The notes below the pieces were generated by a model. It ran no database searches and was not told where the DNA came from. It saw only the letters and a program-made list of their open reading frames with translations. Both the position numbers and the translations under genes were made by a program. From contig NZ_WTYK01000002.1 of assembly GCF_009828065.1 (NCBI RefSeq), positions 186,001-250,000 on the forward strand: a stretch of 64,000 nt of DNA, given 5' to 3'. This stretch comes from Croceibacterium soli (GTDB lineage Bacteria > Pseudomonadota > Alphaproteobacteria > Sphingomonadales > Sphingomonadaceae). This document shows positions 25,556 through 34,569 of this stretch, piece by piece (within the stretch, counting starts at the first letter, position 1; each line of letters starts with the position of its first letter).

Positions 25556-27660
25556 GCTACTTTCGCCTCGTGTTCCTGCATCATGCGCCTGAGCGCGGCC
25601 CTCTCGGCCAGCGGCAAGCGGATCGTGAACCGGGTGCCGAGCCCTTCATGGCTTTCCACGTCGAGCCGTCCGCCCATCGCCCGGATCGTCTCGCGCGCCT
25701 CGAACGCGCCGATGCCGAAGCCGCCGGGCTTGGAGGAGTGGAATGGCTTGAACAGCCGCGTGCGGATGAATTCGGGCGTCATACCGGATCCCGAGTCCAC
25801 GATCTCGATCGCAACGTCGCCGTCGTGCCGCCGCGCCTCCAGCATCACCGGAAGCCCGCTTTCCGTCGCATCGACCGCATTCTGCACCAAGTGGATCAGC
25901 GCCTGTTCGAGCGCTTCGGGATGGGCGGAAACCTTGCAGTCCGGGCCCTCGTTGACCAGCACCGCGTGCTGCAGCCGGTAACGTTCGGCAATCCCGCGCA
26001 GCATCGGCTGGATCGAAACCGCGCCGGCCGCTTCCCCGGCTTGCGCGCCGTAGCGACCGAGCCGCTGGAGCAGCGCATTCAGCTTGTCGGCACTGTTGCG
26101 CAACGTGACCAGCATGTCGGCGCGGAAATCGGGATTGTCGGCGTGACGTTCGGCGTTGCGCGCAAGCAGCGAAAGCTGGCTGGCGAGGTTCTTGATGTCG
26201 TGCATCACGAAGGCGATCCGCCGGTTGAACTCCTCGAACCGAAGCGCTTCGCCCAGGGCGTCGTGGCTCGCCTGCTCGGCCAGATAGCTGGCCAGCTGGC
26301 GCCCGATCACCCGCAGCAGGTCGAAATCCTCCCAATCGAGCGTACGCGCATGGGGCGGACGGGCGAGCACGACCACGCCCAGCAGGCGCTCGTAATGCAG
26401 CAGCGGCACGAGCGCCCAGGCCCGCTCGTCGCCCGCCAGCCAATCCGGCACAAGGCCCTGCGGCAGGCCCTCGCGGGAGCCCAGCCGCCAGCGATCGAGA
26501 TCGACGATGTACTCGGAATCAGCGAAGAACCGCGCGGCCGTTTCGTCCAGAGCCGGCGCCGGGACATGCTCGTCCTGCCATTGCCAGCGCGCCGCCAGCA
26601 CCAGGCCGCCATCCTCGTCCGGCGTCAGCAGCAGGCCGGCGGGGCTGTCGGTGATGTCCGCCAGCGCCTGGACCGCGCGCTCGCGCAGCGGCAGCACCTC
26701 CGGCCCGCCGCCGCCCATAGTGCGGGTGAAGCGGAGCCATTCCTCGCGGTAGTCGTAGCGATGCTGGAACAAGTGCTTCGTCGCCGTGACGCGCAGCCAG
26801 CCGCGCATCCGGCGCGACGGCAGCACGATCAGCGCCAGGGCGCTGGCCACCGCGATGAACGCCAGCTGCGCCAGCCGCACGAAGTCGCCGTCGATCGCCG
26901 TCAGCCCCTGGAAGGCGACGACCATGACCAGGAAATACGCGCCGATCAGCAGCAGCGAGAACGACTGGAAGGCGAATGCGCGCGAAGGCCGGAACGCCTG
27001 CTGCCCGTTCTTCGACATCGCCCCGAGCGTCAGCAGGCCGACCATCGCAAGCGGCACGCAGCCGCGCAGCGCGGCCAGGAGCAGGGGAACGTCGCCGCCG
27101 AGATAGACGATCGTGTTGTAGTTCAGCTCGTAGACCCACAGCACCGCCAGCGCGGCGGCCGGCCAGCGCAGCGCCAGGCGGTTGGCCGGGGACGCGCCAA
27201 CGTAGAGGTTGTGCACCAGCACCAGCGCGCCGGCGCAGAACAGCAGCCGGATGGACACTCCGGCGCGAACAAGTTCGTCCGCCGCGCTCACCTCCGCCGT
27301 GCCGATCCCCGTCAGGGTGATCGCGATCTGCAGGAACTCGACGAACGTCAGCGACAGCACCACCGGCCGGATCGGGCCAAGGCTGGCGTGGCGGCCGTCC
27401 TGCGCGAACAGCCCGTAGAGCACCCACAGCCAGGCGAGGTTCACCAGGCTGAACAGCAAATGCCCGGTCGCCGCCGTGAGCCCGAATGCGAGAACGGAGA
27501 TGGCCCACATCGACGAGAGGACGATCGCCGCACCCATCGGGCGCGACACCGCGCCGATGGTCCCCCGCCGGGTGACCAGCCAACCGGCGAGGACCAGCCC
27601 GGCGATGGCCGAGATCAGGTACCCCGACAGCAGAACGGCCATGGCGACCCCGCCGCTCAC
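25552..27660 (-). CDS. prsK: XrtA/PEP-CTERM system histidine kinase PrsK
   Basis: 702 residues: about eight N-terminal membrane helices (residues 5-285), a GAF-like cytosolic domain (about 330-460) and a kinase core with the unusual H-box FVMHDIKNLASQLSLL (His about 486). The HATPase motifs are GSGMTPEFI and GFGIGAFEARETIRAMGG. The MHDIKN H-box and the membrane array are characteristic of PrsK. GTG at 27660 overlaps the sugar transferase stop as GTGA and is preceded by GGAAGG; ATG at 27642 is the alternative. Signals to PrsR. Confidence 0.92.
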   Translation of the reverse strand: MSGGVAMAVLLSGYLISAIAGLVLAGWLVTRRGTIGAVSRPMGAAIVLSSMWAISVLAFGLTAATGHLLFSLVNLAWLWVLYGLFAQDGRHASLGPIRPVVLSLTFVEFLQIAITLTGIGTAEVSAADELVRAGVSIRLLFCAGALVLVHNLYVGASPANRLALRWPAAALAVLWVYELNYNTIVYLGGDVPLLLAALRGCVPLAMVGLLTLGAMSKNGQQAFRPSRAFAFQSFSLLLIGAYFLVMVVAFQGLTAIDGDFVRLAQLAFIAVASALALIVLPSRRMRGWLRVTATKHLFQHRYDYREEWLRFTRTMGGGGPEVLPLRERAVQALADITDSPAGLLLTPDEDGGLVLAARWQWQDEHVPAPALDETAARFFADSEYIVDLDRWRLGSREGLPQGLVPDWLAGDERAWALVPLLHYERLLGVVVLARPPHARTLDWEDFDLLRVIGRQLASYLAEQASHDALGEALRFEEFNRRIAFVMHDIKNLASQLSLLARNAERHADNPDFRADMLVTLRNSADKLNALLQRLGRYGAQAGEAAGAVSIQPMLRGIAERYRLQHAVLVNEGPDCKVSAHPEALEQALIHLVQNAVDATESGLPVMLEARRHDGDVAIEIVDSGSGMTPEFIRTRLFKPFHSSKPGGFGIGAFEARETIRAMGGRLDVESHEGLGTRFTIRLPLAERAALRRMMQEHEAKVA

Positions 27661-29042
27661 CGTGCGCCTTCCGGCCAGAGGATCACGCGGAAGGTCTGCA
27701 GCAGGATCAGCAGATCGAGGAAGGGGGTGTAGTTCTTCGCGTAATAGAGATCGTATTCGAGCTTAGCCCGCGCGTCCTCGACCGATGCGCCGTACGGGTA
27801 GTTGATCTGCGCCCACCCGGTGATCCCGGGCTTGACCATGTGGCGCTCGGCATAGAACGGCAGCTTCTGCTCCAGGTCGTCGACGAACGTGGGCACCTCG
27901 GGACGCGGTCCGACGAAGCTCATGTGGCCCCGCAGCACGCTCCAGGTCTGCGGCAGCTCGTCGATGCGAACGGTTCGGATGAACCGCCCGATCCGGGTCA
28001 CCCGCGGATCGCCAGCCTCGGCCCATCTCGCGCCGTCCTTCTCGGCGTCGCTGCGCATCGAGCGCAACTTGAGGACCTCGAACGGCACCCCGTAGAGGCC
28101 GATGCGGCTTTGGCGAAAGAAGGCCGGCCCGCGGCTGTCGAGCTTCACCAGCACGGCGAAGATCGCGATCACCGGCCATGTCAGCAGCAGCAAGGCGCCG
28201 CTGACCACGACGTCGAAGGCGCGCTTGGCCACGCTCGACAGCATCCGGCCCGAGGAGAACCCGTCGGAGAAGATCAGCCAGCTCGGGTTGAGGGTATCGA
28301 GATCGACCCTTCCGGTTTCCCGCTCGATGAAGCTGGAGAAGTCATTGACGTGGACCCCGGCGGTCTTGATCCGCAGCAGGTCCTTCAGCGGCAAGGCGTT
28401 GCGCCGTTCTTCCAGCGCGAGGACCACCTCGCTCGCGCGCAAGGCTTCCACGTGGCGGGAGAGGTCCTCGATCGCCGCGCGGGGGACGGCCCCTTCAACG
28501 ACCGCGCGGCCTTCGTGCATCGCGATATAGCCGACGATGGAGAAGCCGCTCTCTGGCCGCTTTCCCAGCGCCTCTAGCCGCGCGGCCCGGGGGCCCGCGC
28601 CCAGCACCAGCACACGCCGGCGAAACGCATCGGCATCGATCAGGCTGCCGACGAGGATGCGGTTCACCATGAGGAAGGCGATCGCCAGCCCCATCGTGTA
28701 GGCCAGGGTCGAGCGCCAATAAGTGCTGCCGGGCAGCAGGAAGTCCACCAGCGCGAGAAACATCACCGCCAGGCTCACGCCCACGAGCATGCGCGCGCCG
28801 GCGAAGCGCATGGAGCGCAGGGCATCGGCGCCGTAGACGCCGACCGCGATCAGAGCGCTTTCCGTGATCGCCGCGAACCCGGCGAGCGCCCACAGGCGCT
28901 GGCCGAGCGTACCGGCATCCATCCCGATCTGGGCAGCGCGCAGCGTCCACGCGAGATCGCCCGCCAGCAGGAGCAAGGCGAAGTCGACCAGGCCCAGCAG
29001 CAACACCGCGTGCGGGATGTAATGCTTGAAGAGGCGGATCAT
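27657..29042 (-). CDS. XrtA-associated exopolysaccharide sugar transferase (TIGR03013/EpsB-like)
   Basis: 461 residues; membrane phosphoglycosyl transferase that starts polysaccharide synthesis on undecaprenyl phosphate. Four or five N-terminal membrane helices, a nucleotide-binding-like middle (VLVLGAGPRAARLEALG), and the C-terminal bacterial sugar transferase domain with FEVLKLRSMRSDAEKDGARW, RIDELPQ and GPRPEVP. The MIRLF start and PrsK/PrsR neighbours identify the PEP-CTERM-associated branch. ATG at 29042 preferred over GTG at 29051 by family start. Head of the sugar transferase-prsK-prsR-TPR operon. Confidence 0.9.
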   Translation of the reverse strand: MIRLFKHYIPHAVLLLGLVDFALLLLAGDLAWTLRAAQIGMDAGTLGQRLWALAGFAAITESALIAVGVYGADALRSMRFAGARMLVGVSLAVMFLALVDFLLPGSTYWRSTLAYTMGLAIAFLMVNRILVGSLIDADAFRRRVLVLGAGPRAARLEALGKRPESGFSIVGYIAMHEGRAVVEGAVPRAAIEDLSRHVEALRASEVVLALEERRNALPLKDLLRIKTAGVHVNDFSSFIERETGRVDLDTLNPSWLIFSDGFSSGRMLSSVAKRAFDVVVSGALLLLTWPVIAIFAVLVKLDSRGPAFFRQSRIGLYGVPFEVLKLRSMRSDAEKDGARWAEAGDPRVTRIGRFIRTVRIDELPQTWSVLRGHMSFVGPRPEVPTFVDDLEQKLPFYAERHMVKPGITGWAQINYPYGASVEDARAKLEYDLYYAKNYTPFLDLLILLQTFRVILWPEGAR

Positions 29043-29103
29043 CGCTCCCACCGGCCACGCCCACGCAAGACCGCGGACGCGGCCGGATTAGGGCGGAGAG
29101 ATG

Positions 29104-29171
29104 AAGCGTCGGTAAATTTGACACAGGGAAATCGGGCCGCTGCGCAGGCAAAGCGTCGGGAAACCTGACAC
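29104..29171 (-). promoter_or_regulatory. Pair of near-identical 21-base boxes upstream of the sugar transferase operon
   Basis: Boxes at 29104-29124 and 29151-29171 match at 18 of 21 positions; on the minus strand both read TGTCA-N2-TTT-N-CCGACGCTT and each has a weak dyad (GTC...GAC). They are 47 bases apart start to start, 62 bases or more upstream of the 29042 ATG, where an enhancer for a sigma-54 activator such as PrsR would sit. The rest of the 239-base gap shows no gene. Confidence 0.45.
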
Positions 29172-29281
29172 GTTCAGGATCAAGGCCTTGGCAGCGCAAG
29201 TGCGATCCTTGGCTGGGCTGATCCCCGGCCTCGCCGCGCGGATGCAGATAAGCACAGGTTGCTAGCTACAGGAGCGCAGTG

Positions 29282-30049
29282 TCATTCCGGTGTGAGAGCG
29301 AAATCCACCTGCACGGCCACCGCGCTGGTCGTCTGTCCCGTCATGATCATGGAGCCGCCAGTTCCCGCTGCTTCCTCCGGCGCCGGCCAGCCCCCGCCGC
29401 GGGCCTGGGTCGCGATCGGCGGAGGCGGAGGGGCAACCGGTACAGCGCCGGGCAAGTAGCGGTTCCCCTGGGCGCCGCCGGCGTCACGAATGGAGAGCAC
29501 GCGCGAAATCTTGAGGCCCGCCGCATCCGCATAAGCTTCCGCCCGCGCCCGCGCCGCACGGTAGGCGGCGCCATAGGCCGAGTTGGCGGCTTTTTCCGGA
29601 TCGGACATCCGCAGGTCGGGTCCGCTGACGATATTCGCGCCGGCTTCGGTGACTGCGGTCACCGCCTGCCCGGCACGGTCGACGTCGCGAACGGTCACCG
29701 AAACGATGTTGCTGGCCTGGTACTGGCCCTTTCGATCGCCGTAATCGATCCGCTGTACGCCCACGGCGCGGGTCTGGATGTCCCTCTCCGCCACGCCGGC
29801 ACTTCGAAGCGCGGTGACGATCTCGCGAATATCGGCGGCGTTGGCTTCGCTGGCGGCGCGCGCGCTCGGCGCCCAGTTGTTCACTCCCGCCTCGAACTTC
29901 GCAACGTCGGGCCGGGTCTCGGCCTCGCCTGTGGCGCTTACGGACAAAAGGGTCTCGTCATGACCCACCCCACGCGGATCATAGGCCTGTTCACCGCAGG
30001 CTGAGAGAGACGCCATTCCTGCAAGCGCCACGAAGTACCGCATGCTCAT
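29282..30049 (-). CDS. SIMPL-domain (DUF541) lipoprotein
   Basis: 255 residues. Lipoprotein signal with lipobox LSAC (Cys about 18), then a SIMPL/DUF541 domain (LLSVSATGEAETRPDVAKF is the conserved opening; VVSVTVRDVDRAGQAV type core). Relatives include E. coli YggE, linked to oxidative stress, and BP26 of Brucella. A proline-rich stretch (APPPPPIATQ) near residue 205 separates the last strand. ATG at 30049 is preceded by GAAGGA; a GTG at 30061 is in frame. Function not established. Confidence 0.85.
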   Translation of the reverse strand: MSMRYFVALAGMASLSACGEQAYDPRGVGHDETLLSVSATGEAETRPDVAKFEAGVNNWAPSARAASEANAADIREIVTALRSAGVAERDIQTRAVGVQRIDYGDRKGQYQASNIVSVTVRDVDRAGQAVTAVTEAGANIVSGPDLRMSDPEKAANSAYGAAYRAARARAEAYADAAGLKISRVLSIRDAGGAQGNRYLPGAVPVAPPPPPIATQARGGGWPAPEEAAGTGGSMIMTGQTTSAVAVQVDFALTPE

Positions 30050-30186
30050 CCAGTCCTTCACCGAGGGGAGCGTCAGCAGGCGTGATCCGAGTTAGCCGCC
30101 ACAAGGGCAGTGCGGTTCACCAGCATCACGCCTGTCACTAAGTTCCCTCTAAGTATGCGCCCCTCGGCGCGGAACGCTTAGAGCGC

Positions 30187-30465
30187 CTAGTTGGCGACGG
30201 TGTTGGCCGCATCCTGGGCTGCATCGCCGACCTGTTCGGCCGCCGTGCCGACGCTGTTGGCCGCATCGGTGACCGCCGTGTCCTTCGCCACTTCGGCCCC
30301 GCTCATCTGCGTGAACGCCCAGATGCCCACGAGCAGTGCGATCAGCACGATCAGCGCGATCAGCCAGGTTCCGCCGCCGGAACGCCGTTCGTCGGTGACC
30401 ACGGTGGTATGGGTGTGCGTCTGCCCTTCGGGGTCGCGAACCGTGGTGATGCGTTCTTCGGTCAT
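30187..30465 (-). CDS. Small single-pass membrane protein, unknown function
   Basis: 92 residues: a charged, His/Thr-rich N-terminus (PEGQTHTHTTVVTDERR), one membrane helix (GTWLIALIVLIALLVGIWAF) and an Ala-rich amphipathic C-terminal tail (AEQVGDAAQDAANTVAN) that would form a coiled coil. The ATG at 30465 has ACAAGG just upstream; another ATG at 30480 is in frame. I do not recognise a named family. It may respond to stress like many such proteins, but nothing here shows it. Confidence 0.65.
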   Translation of the reverse strand: MTEERITTVRDPEGQTHTHTTVVTDERRSGGGTWLIALIVLIALLVGIWAFTQMSGAEVAKDTAVTDAANSVGTAAEQVGDAAQDAANTVAN

Positions 30466-30547
30466 TGGCCTTGTCCTCATGTTGCGTCGGCCAGGAAACG
30501 CCAGGCCGCCGCCGCGAGTTCCCCGGCGCGCGCCGGAGGCGAGGACA

Positions 30548-32344
30548 CTACATCCGGTAAGTGTACACCAGCAGGGCCGACAGGGTGCCGACCATCAGCA
30601 GGACCAGCGGAACGCCCGTGCGCACGTAATCGCCGAACGTGTAGCTGCCTTCCGCCATGATCAGCATGTTGGTCTGGTAGGCGATGGGGGTGGCGTAGCA
30701 GAGGTTGCAGCCGAATAGCACCGCCAGGATCAGCGGCTCGGGCGGCATTCCGAGCTGCGTCGCGATCGAGAACGCGATCGGAGTCCCGACGGTCGCCGCC
30801 GTCGCGTTCGAGGCGAAGTTGGTCAGCAGGGTCACGAACAGCATGATCGCCGCCAGGACGCCCGCCGGCGGCAGATATTGCAGGCCGCTCGCCATTGCCT
30901 CGCCGAGCCAGGCAGCGGCGCCGGTCTCGAGGATAAGCCGGCCGATGGCGATGCTTGCCGCCACCAGCACGATGACTTTGGCGGAAAGTGCCCTGCCCAC
31001 CCGGTCGAACTTCACGCAGCCGGTCACGAACATCGTGATCGCGCCGCCGAGCGCGGCGATGGCGATCGGCAACAGGCCTACGGATGCCATGCCGACCGAG
31101 GAGACCATGATCGCCGCCGCCAACAGCGCTTTCGACCGGCGCGGCACTTCGCGCGCGCCTTCGAGTTGCAGCAAGCTGTCGGTCGAGGCGAATTCCTGCA
31201 GGCCGCGGGGTACGCCCATCACCAGCAGCACGTCGCCTTCGGCCATGCGGATGTCGCCGTGCGCGTCCATCGGCTCGTTGTGGAGCAGCTTCTCCGGCTT
31301 GTGGATGCCGAGCACCGCGACCCCGTAGAGATCGGCGATGCCCGAGGTCGAAAGCGTGCGCCCGACCAGCCGCGAGTCCGCCGTGACGACCATCTCGACC
31401 ACTTGCACGTCCTCGCCAAGCTCAGCGGCGGTCCTGGTGATCCGGTCGATCACCCAGCCCGGCGCGACTTGTCCTTTGAGTGAACGGATCGCTTCTTCCA
31501 GCGCGTCGTGCGTGCCCGATATGCGCAGCCGCTGACCCGCTTCGAACGGGCCCGAGGGGCGCTCCTCGAACCGAAAGTCGTTCGGCAGGCGGTCGAGGAT
31601 CTCGTCGAAGTGCCGGCCGACCAGGTCGCTCTCCGCGGGCACGCGCAAGCGGGTGAAGAAACGCCGCTGGGCCTGAACGTTCTCGGGGCTGTTATCGCCC
31701 AGCAGCCTGGGCATCACCAGCCAGAGGTAAGGCAGCGCCACCAGCGCGGCGACCAGCACGATCGGGGTGAAATCGAAAACGCCGATCGGCCGCATGCCCA
31801 GGTCGCGGGCGATCGATACGACCAGGATGTTGGTGGACGTGCCGATCGTCGTCGCCATTCCGCCGATCAGCACCGCGGCGTTCACCGGGATCAGCGTCTT
31901 CGACGCCGGCAGCCCGCCCCTCGCAGTGAGGGCCACGAAGATCGGCAGCAGCAGCACCAGCACCGGGGTGTCGTTCACGCCCATCGACAGGAACATCGCC
32001 GCCAGCAGCGAGACCAGCAGGCCGAGCTGCTGGTTGAACTTGAACACTCGCTCCAGCAGCCGGGCCGCGGGATCGAGCGCCCCGGTGACGACCAGGCCCC
32101 GGCCCATGACCATCAGCGCGCAGATGGTGATCAGCGCGTGATGGCCGAACCCGGAGAAGGCAAGCGCGATGCCGTCGGTCGGCGCGGCGTGGGGCAGAGG
32201 GAAGAAATAGAGACCGAGCGCGATGATCGCGATCGTCAGCAGCGAGATGATCTCGGCCGTCATCCGGCCGCGGGCGAAGGCGATGAACACCGACACCGTA
32301 ACGATCATCGCGGCGGCGGCGTGCAGTGACGGGAATGCAATCAC
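30548..32344 (-). CDS. SLC13/DASS family permease with two TrkA-C (RCK-C) domains
   Basis: 598 residues. Membrane half 1 (about 10-215) carries the DASS signatures MGVNDTPVLVLLLPI and TTIGTSTNILVV; a cytosolic insert (about 225-400) holds two TrkA-C domains (RLRVPAESDLVGRHFDEILD and MVVTADSRLVGRTLSTSG); membrane half 2 repeats the pattern (NFASNATAATVGTPIAFSI, CYATPIAYQTNML). Sodium-coupled transport of a dicarboxylate, sulfate or similar anion is likely; the RCK-C domains suggest ligand gating. The GTG at 32344 completes the first helix; an ATG at 32308 would truncate it. Ends 25 bases from the tRNA-Leu 3' end. Confidence 0.85.
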   Translation of the reverse strand: MIAFPSLHAAAAMIVTVSVFIAFARGRMTAEIISLLTIAIIALGLYFFPLPHAAPTDGIALAFSGFGHHALITICALMVMGRGLVVTGALDPAARLLERVFKFNQQLGLLVSLLAAMFLSMGVNDTPVLVLLLPIFVALTARGGLPASKTLIPVNAAVLIGGMATTIGTSTNILVVSIARDLGMRPIGVFDFTPIVLVAALVALPYLWLVMPRLLGDNSPENVQAQRRFFTRLRVPAESDLVGRHFDEILDRLPNDFRFEERPSGPFEAGQRLRISGTHDALEEAIRSLKGQVAPGWVIDRITRTAAELGEDVQVVEMVVTADSRLVGRTLSTSGIADLYGVAVLGIHKPEKLLHNEPMDAHGDIRMAEGDVLLVMGVPRGLQEFASTDSLLQLEGAREVPRRSKALLAAAIMVSSVGMASVGLLPIAIAALGGAITMFVTGCVKFDRVGRALSAKVIVLVAASIAIGRLILETGAAAWLGEAMASGLQYLPPAGVLAAIMLFVTLLTNFASNATAATVGTPIAFSIATQLGMPPEPLILAVLFGCNLCYATPIAYQTNMLIMAEGSYTFGDYVRTGVPLVLLMVGTLSALLVYTYRM

Positions 32345-32369
32345 GCCGTCGACCGGGAAGGATTGCGGT

Positions 32370-32454
32370 TGGTGCCCCTGGCCCGACTCGAACGGGCACT
32401 TCCGAAGAAACTCGATTTTGAGTCGAGCGCGTCTACCAATTCCGCCACAGGGGC
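32370..32454 (-). tRNA. tRNA-Leu (anticodon CAA)
   Basis: 85 bases including a genomically encoded CCA. Acceptor stem GCCCCTG pairs with CAGGGGC, the anticodon stem CTCGA/TCGAG encloses loop CTCAAAA (anticodon CAA, reads UUG), and a long variable arm (TTTCTTCGGAAGT region) marks a class II tRNA. T-loop GTTCGAGTC is present. Confidence 0.95.
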
Positions 32455-32552
32455 TGCCTCCACCGGCCCGGGACTAGCCGAGGTGCGGCGCATGCACAAC
32501 GGGTCAACTGGGGGGTCAACCGGATCGCTTGTCGCTTGCTTCCTTCCGCCGG

Positions 32553-33374
32553 TCAGCCCTTGAGTGCCTCGGCAATGAGCTTGTGCAACCGCGAGTGCAG
32601 TGGGTCGTTCCCGGCGATCACCTGCTTGTCGCAGATCGCCTGCGACCGGCCGCGATAGTCGCTGACGAAGCCGCCGGCCTCGCGCACGAGCAAGCACCCG
32701 GCAGCCGTGTCCCACGGGGAAAGATCGCTTTCCCAGAACGCGTCGTAACGGCCGGCAGCGACCCAGGCGAGGTCGAGCGCGGCCGAGCCGAAGCGCCGGA
32801 TTCCGGCGACCTGCGGGCCGACGGAGGCCAATATCCTGGCCCATTCCCCGAAATCGCCGTGGGCGTTGTAGGGAATGCCGGTGGCGATGAGCGCTTCAGA
32901 CAGCTGCCGGCGGCCGGATACGCGCAGGCGCGCGTCCTGCAGCCAGGCGCCGCGGGTCTTCTCGGCCCAGAAGGTGTCGTCGGTGATCGGCTGGTAGACC
33001 ACGGCGGCGATCACGTCGCCCCAGCCGGATCCGTCGAGCTTCGGCTCCTGCGCCGCGATCGAGATCGCGAAGTGTGGGATGCCGTGGAGGAAGTTGGTCG
33101 TTCCGTCGAGCGGATCGACGATCCAGCGCGGCTTGGTCGGATCGCCTTCGATCTCCCCGCCTTCTTCCATCAGGAAGCCCCAGTCGGGCCGGGCGAGACG
33201 AAGCTCGTCCCACAGCGTGCGCTCGGCCTGCTGGTCGGCCTTGGACACGAAGTCCGACGGCCCTTTGCGGCTGACCTGGAGGTGTTCGACTTCGCGGAAG
33301 TCGCGCCGAAGCTTGCCGCCCGCTTTGCGCGCGGCCCGTTCCATGACGCGGATGAGACCCGATACGGCTGCCAT
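32553..33374 (-). CDS. suhB: Inositol monophosphatase family protein (SuhB-like)
   Basis: 273 residues; Mg-dependent sugar phosphatase fold. The metal and phosphate motifs are MEEGG (about residue 69), DPLDGTTNFLHG (about 87-98) and SPWDTAAG (about 220). In enterobacteria SuhB also assists rRNA transcription antitermination; whether that applies here is unknown, and the enzyme could equally be a histidinol or fructose bisphosphatase of the same family. Nine bases upstream of... the efp stop lies 10 bases beyond its start, so efp and this gene likely form one unit. Confidence 0.85.
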   Translation of the reverse strand: MAAVSGLIRVMERAARKAGGKLRRDFREVEHLQVSRKGPSDFVSKADQQAERTLWDELRLARPDWGFLMEEGGEIEGDPTKPRWIVDPLDGTTNFLHGIPHFAISIAAQEPKLDGSGWGDVIAAVVYQPITDDTFWAEKTRGAWLQDARLRVSGRRQLSEALIATGIPYNAHGDFGEWARILASVGPQVAGIRRFGSAALDLAWVAAGRYDAFWESDLSPWDTAAGCLLVREAGGFVSDYRGRSQAICDKQVIAGNDPLHSRLHKLIAEALKG

Positions 33375-33383
33375 CGTCAGTCC

Positions 33384-33947
33384 TCAGCCGGCTTTGCCGA
33401 CGTAGGTCCGCTCGTACACGTCGACGACGATCCGGGTTCCGCTGCCGATATGCGGCGGCACCATCACGCGCACGCCGTTGTCGAGGATCGCCGGCTTGTA
33501 GCTGGAAGAAGCGGTCTGCCCCTTCACCACCGCGTCGGCTTCCACGATCGTGGCTTCGACCTGTTCCGGCAGGGCGACGCTGATCGGCTTTTCGTCCCAC
33601 AGCTCGAGCGAAACTTCCATGCCGTCCTGCAGGAAGGCGGCGGCGTCGCCGAGGAGGTCGGCGGGAAGCTGGATCTGCTCGTAATTGTCGTTGTCCATGA
33701 ACACCAGCATGTCGCCGTCGGCGTAGAGGTACTGGTAGTCCTTGGTGTCGAGCCGAACCTTCTCGATCGTGTCGGCGCTGCGGAAGCGGACGTTGGTCTT
33801 GCGGCCGTCCTGCAGGTTCTTCATTTCGACCTGCATGTAGGCGCCGCCCTTGCCCGGCTGCGTGTGCTGGATCTTGGCGACCTTCCAGATGCCGCCTTCG
33901 TACTCGAGAATGTTGCCGGGACGGATGTCCACGCCGCTGATCTTCAT
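33384..33947 (-). CDS. efp: Translation elongation factor P
   Basis: Rescues ribosomes stalled on polyproline. 187 residues with three beta-barrel domains: domain I ([18 protein letters not shown]) with the exposed Lys33 in [10 protein letters not shown], the position modified by EpmA or left bare; domain II ([18 protein letters not shown]); domain III ending [21 protein letters not shown] at 33947 gives the standard length. No epmA or epmB lies in the window. First gene of an efp-suhB pair separated by 9 bases. Confidence 0.96.
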   Translation of the reverse strand: MKISGVDIRPGNILEYEGGIWKVAKIQHTQPGKGGAYMQVEMKNLQDGRKTNVRFRSADTIEKVRLDTKDYQYLYADGDMLVFMDNDNYEQIQLPADLLGDAAAFLQDGMEVSLELWDEKPISVALPEQVEATIVEADAVVKGQTASSSYKPAILDNGVRVMVPPHIGSGTRIVVDVYERTYVGKAG

Positions 33948-34037
33948 CGCTGCCTGCCTTGATGAGAGCTGTGGGATTGCCGCGCGCCATAGGGGCCAAT
34001 TCATGCAAGCGCAACGCAGCCGTGCTATGCTGCCGCC

Positions 34038-34385
34038 ATGAAACGCATCCTGTCAGCGCTCGCCCTGATTCCCGTCGCCTCCGCCGCGCAGGCGCAAGGG
34101 CCGATCGCGACTGCCCAGCGCGGTGCTTATGTCTGCGAGATGCCGGGCACCGCCGCCGGCAAGGCGGGGTATGAGCAGCCGGAGCGCAGCTTCCGCATCG
34201 AGAGCGCCTCGCGCTATTCCGCGCCCCAGGGCGGAGGCACTTATCTGCTGCGGGGAGACCGCATCGAATTCACCAGCGGGCCGCGCAAGGGTGAAGCCTA
34301 CCAGGTGATTCGCGCGGGCTTCCTGCGCGCTATCGGCGCAGACGGCTCGCCCGGGCGGCTCCGCTGCGTGCAGCAGGGATCCTAG
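34038..34385 (+). CDS. Small exported protein, unknown function
   Basis: 115 residues with a clear signal peptide ([20 protein letters not shown]) and two Cys (about 33 and 111) that could form a disulfide in the periplasm. Core reads [17 protein letters not shown] and [20 protein letters not shown]. It is divergent from efp, and similar small exported proteins beside efp occur in sphingomonads as I recall, but no function is known. A repeat element begins 14 bases after its stop. Confidence 0.75.
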   Translation: MKRILSALALIPVASAAQAQGPIATAQRGAYVCEMPGTAAGKAGYEQPERSFRIESASRYSAPQGGGTYLLRGDRIEFTSGPRKGEAYQVIRAGFLRAIGADGSPGRLRCVQQGS

Positions 34386-34398
34386 CCAAGCGTCCCTG

Positions 34399-34558
34399 AA
34401 ATCCTCCCCGGGACGGGGAGGGGGACGGTGGAGGGGGCCCGCCGCACGCGCTGCGCCCGAAGGCGGGCCCCCTCCGTCACCGGCCCGAGCCTGACCTGAG
34501 CGAATCCGCAGACCACGTGGCAGGGGCCGGCGCCACCTCCCCGTGCCGGGGAGGATTT
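34399..34558. repeat. Repeat family C, copy 1
   Basis: 160-base dyad element with outer arms AAATCCTCCCCGGGACGGGG and CCCCGTGCCGGGGAGGATTT and inner arms around GGAGGGGGCCCG / CGGGCCCCCTCC. Fills the gap between the convergent small exported protein and the M23 peptidase gene. Confidence 0.85.
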
Positions 34559-34569
34559 ACGGACAAATG

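Noticed and set aside
25570-27732. Plus-strand open frame of 720 codons opposite prsK
   Set aside because: Low-complexity Arg/Gln/His composition opposite a well-recognised kinase; a shadow.
34399-34558. Intrinsic terminator
   Set aside because: Hairpin is long and GC-rich but lacks a T-run and recurs elsewhere, so it was listed as repeat family C instead.
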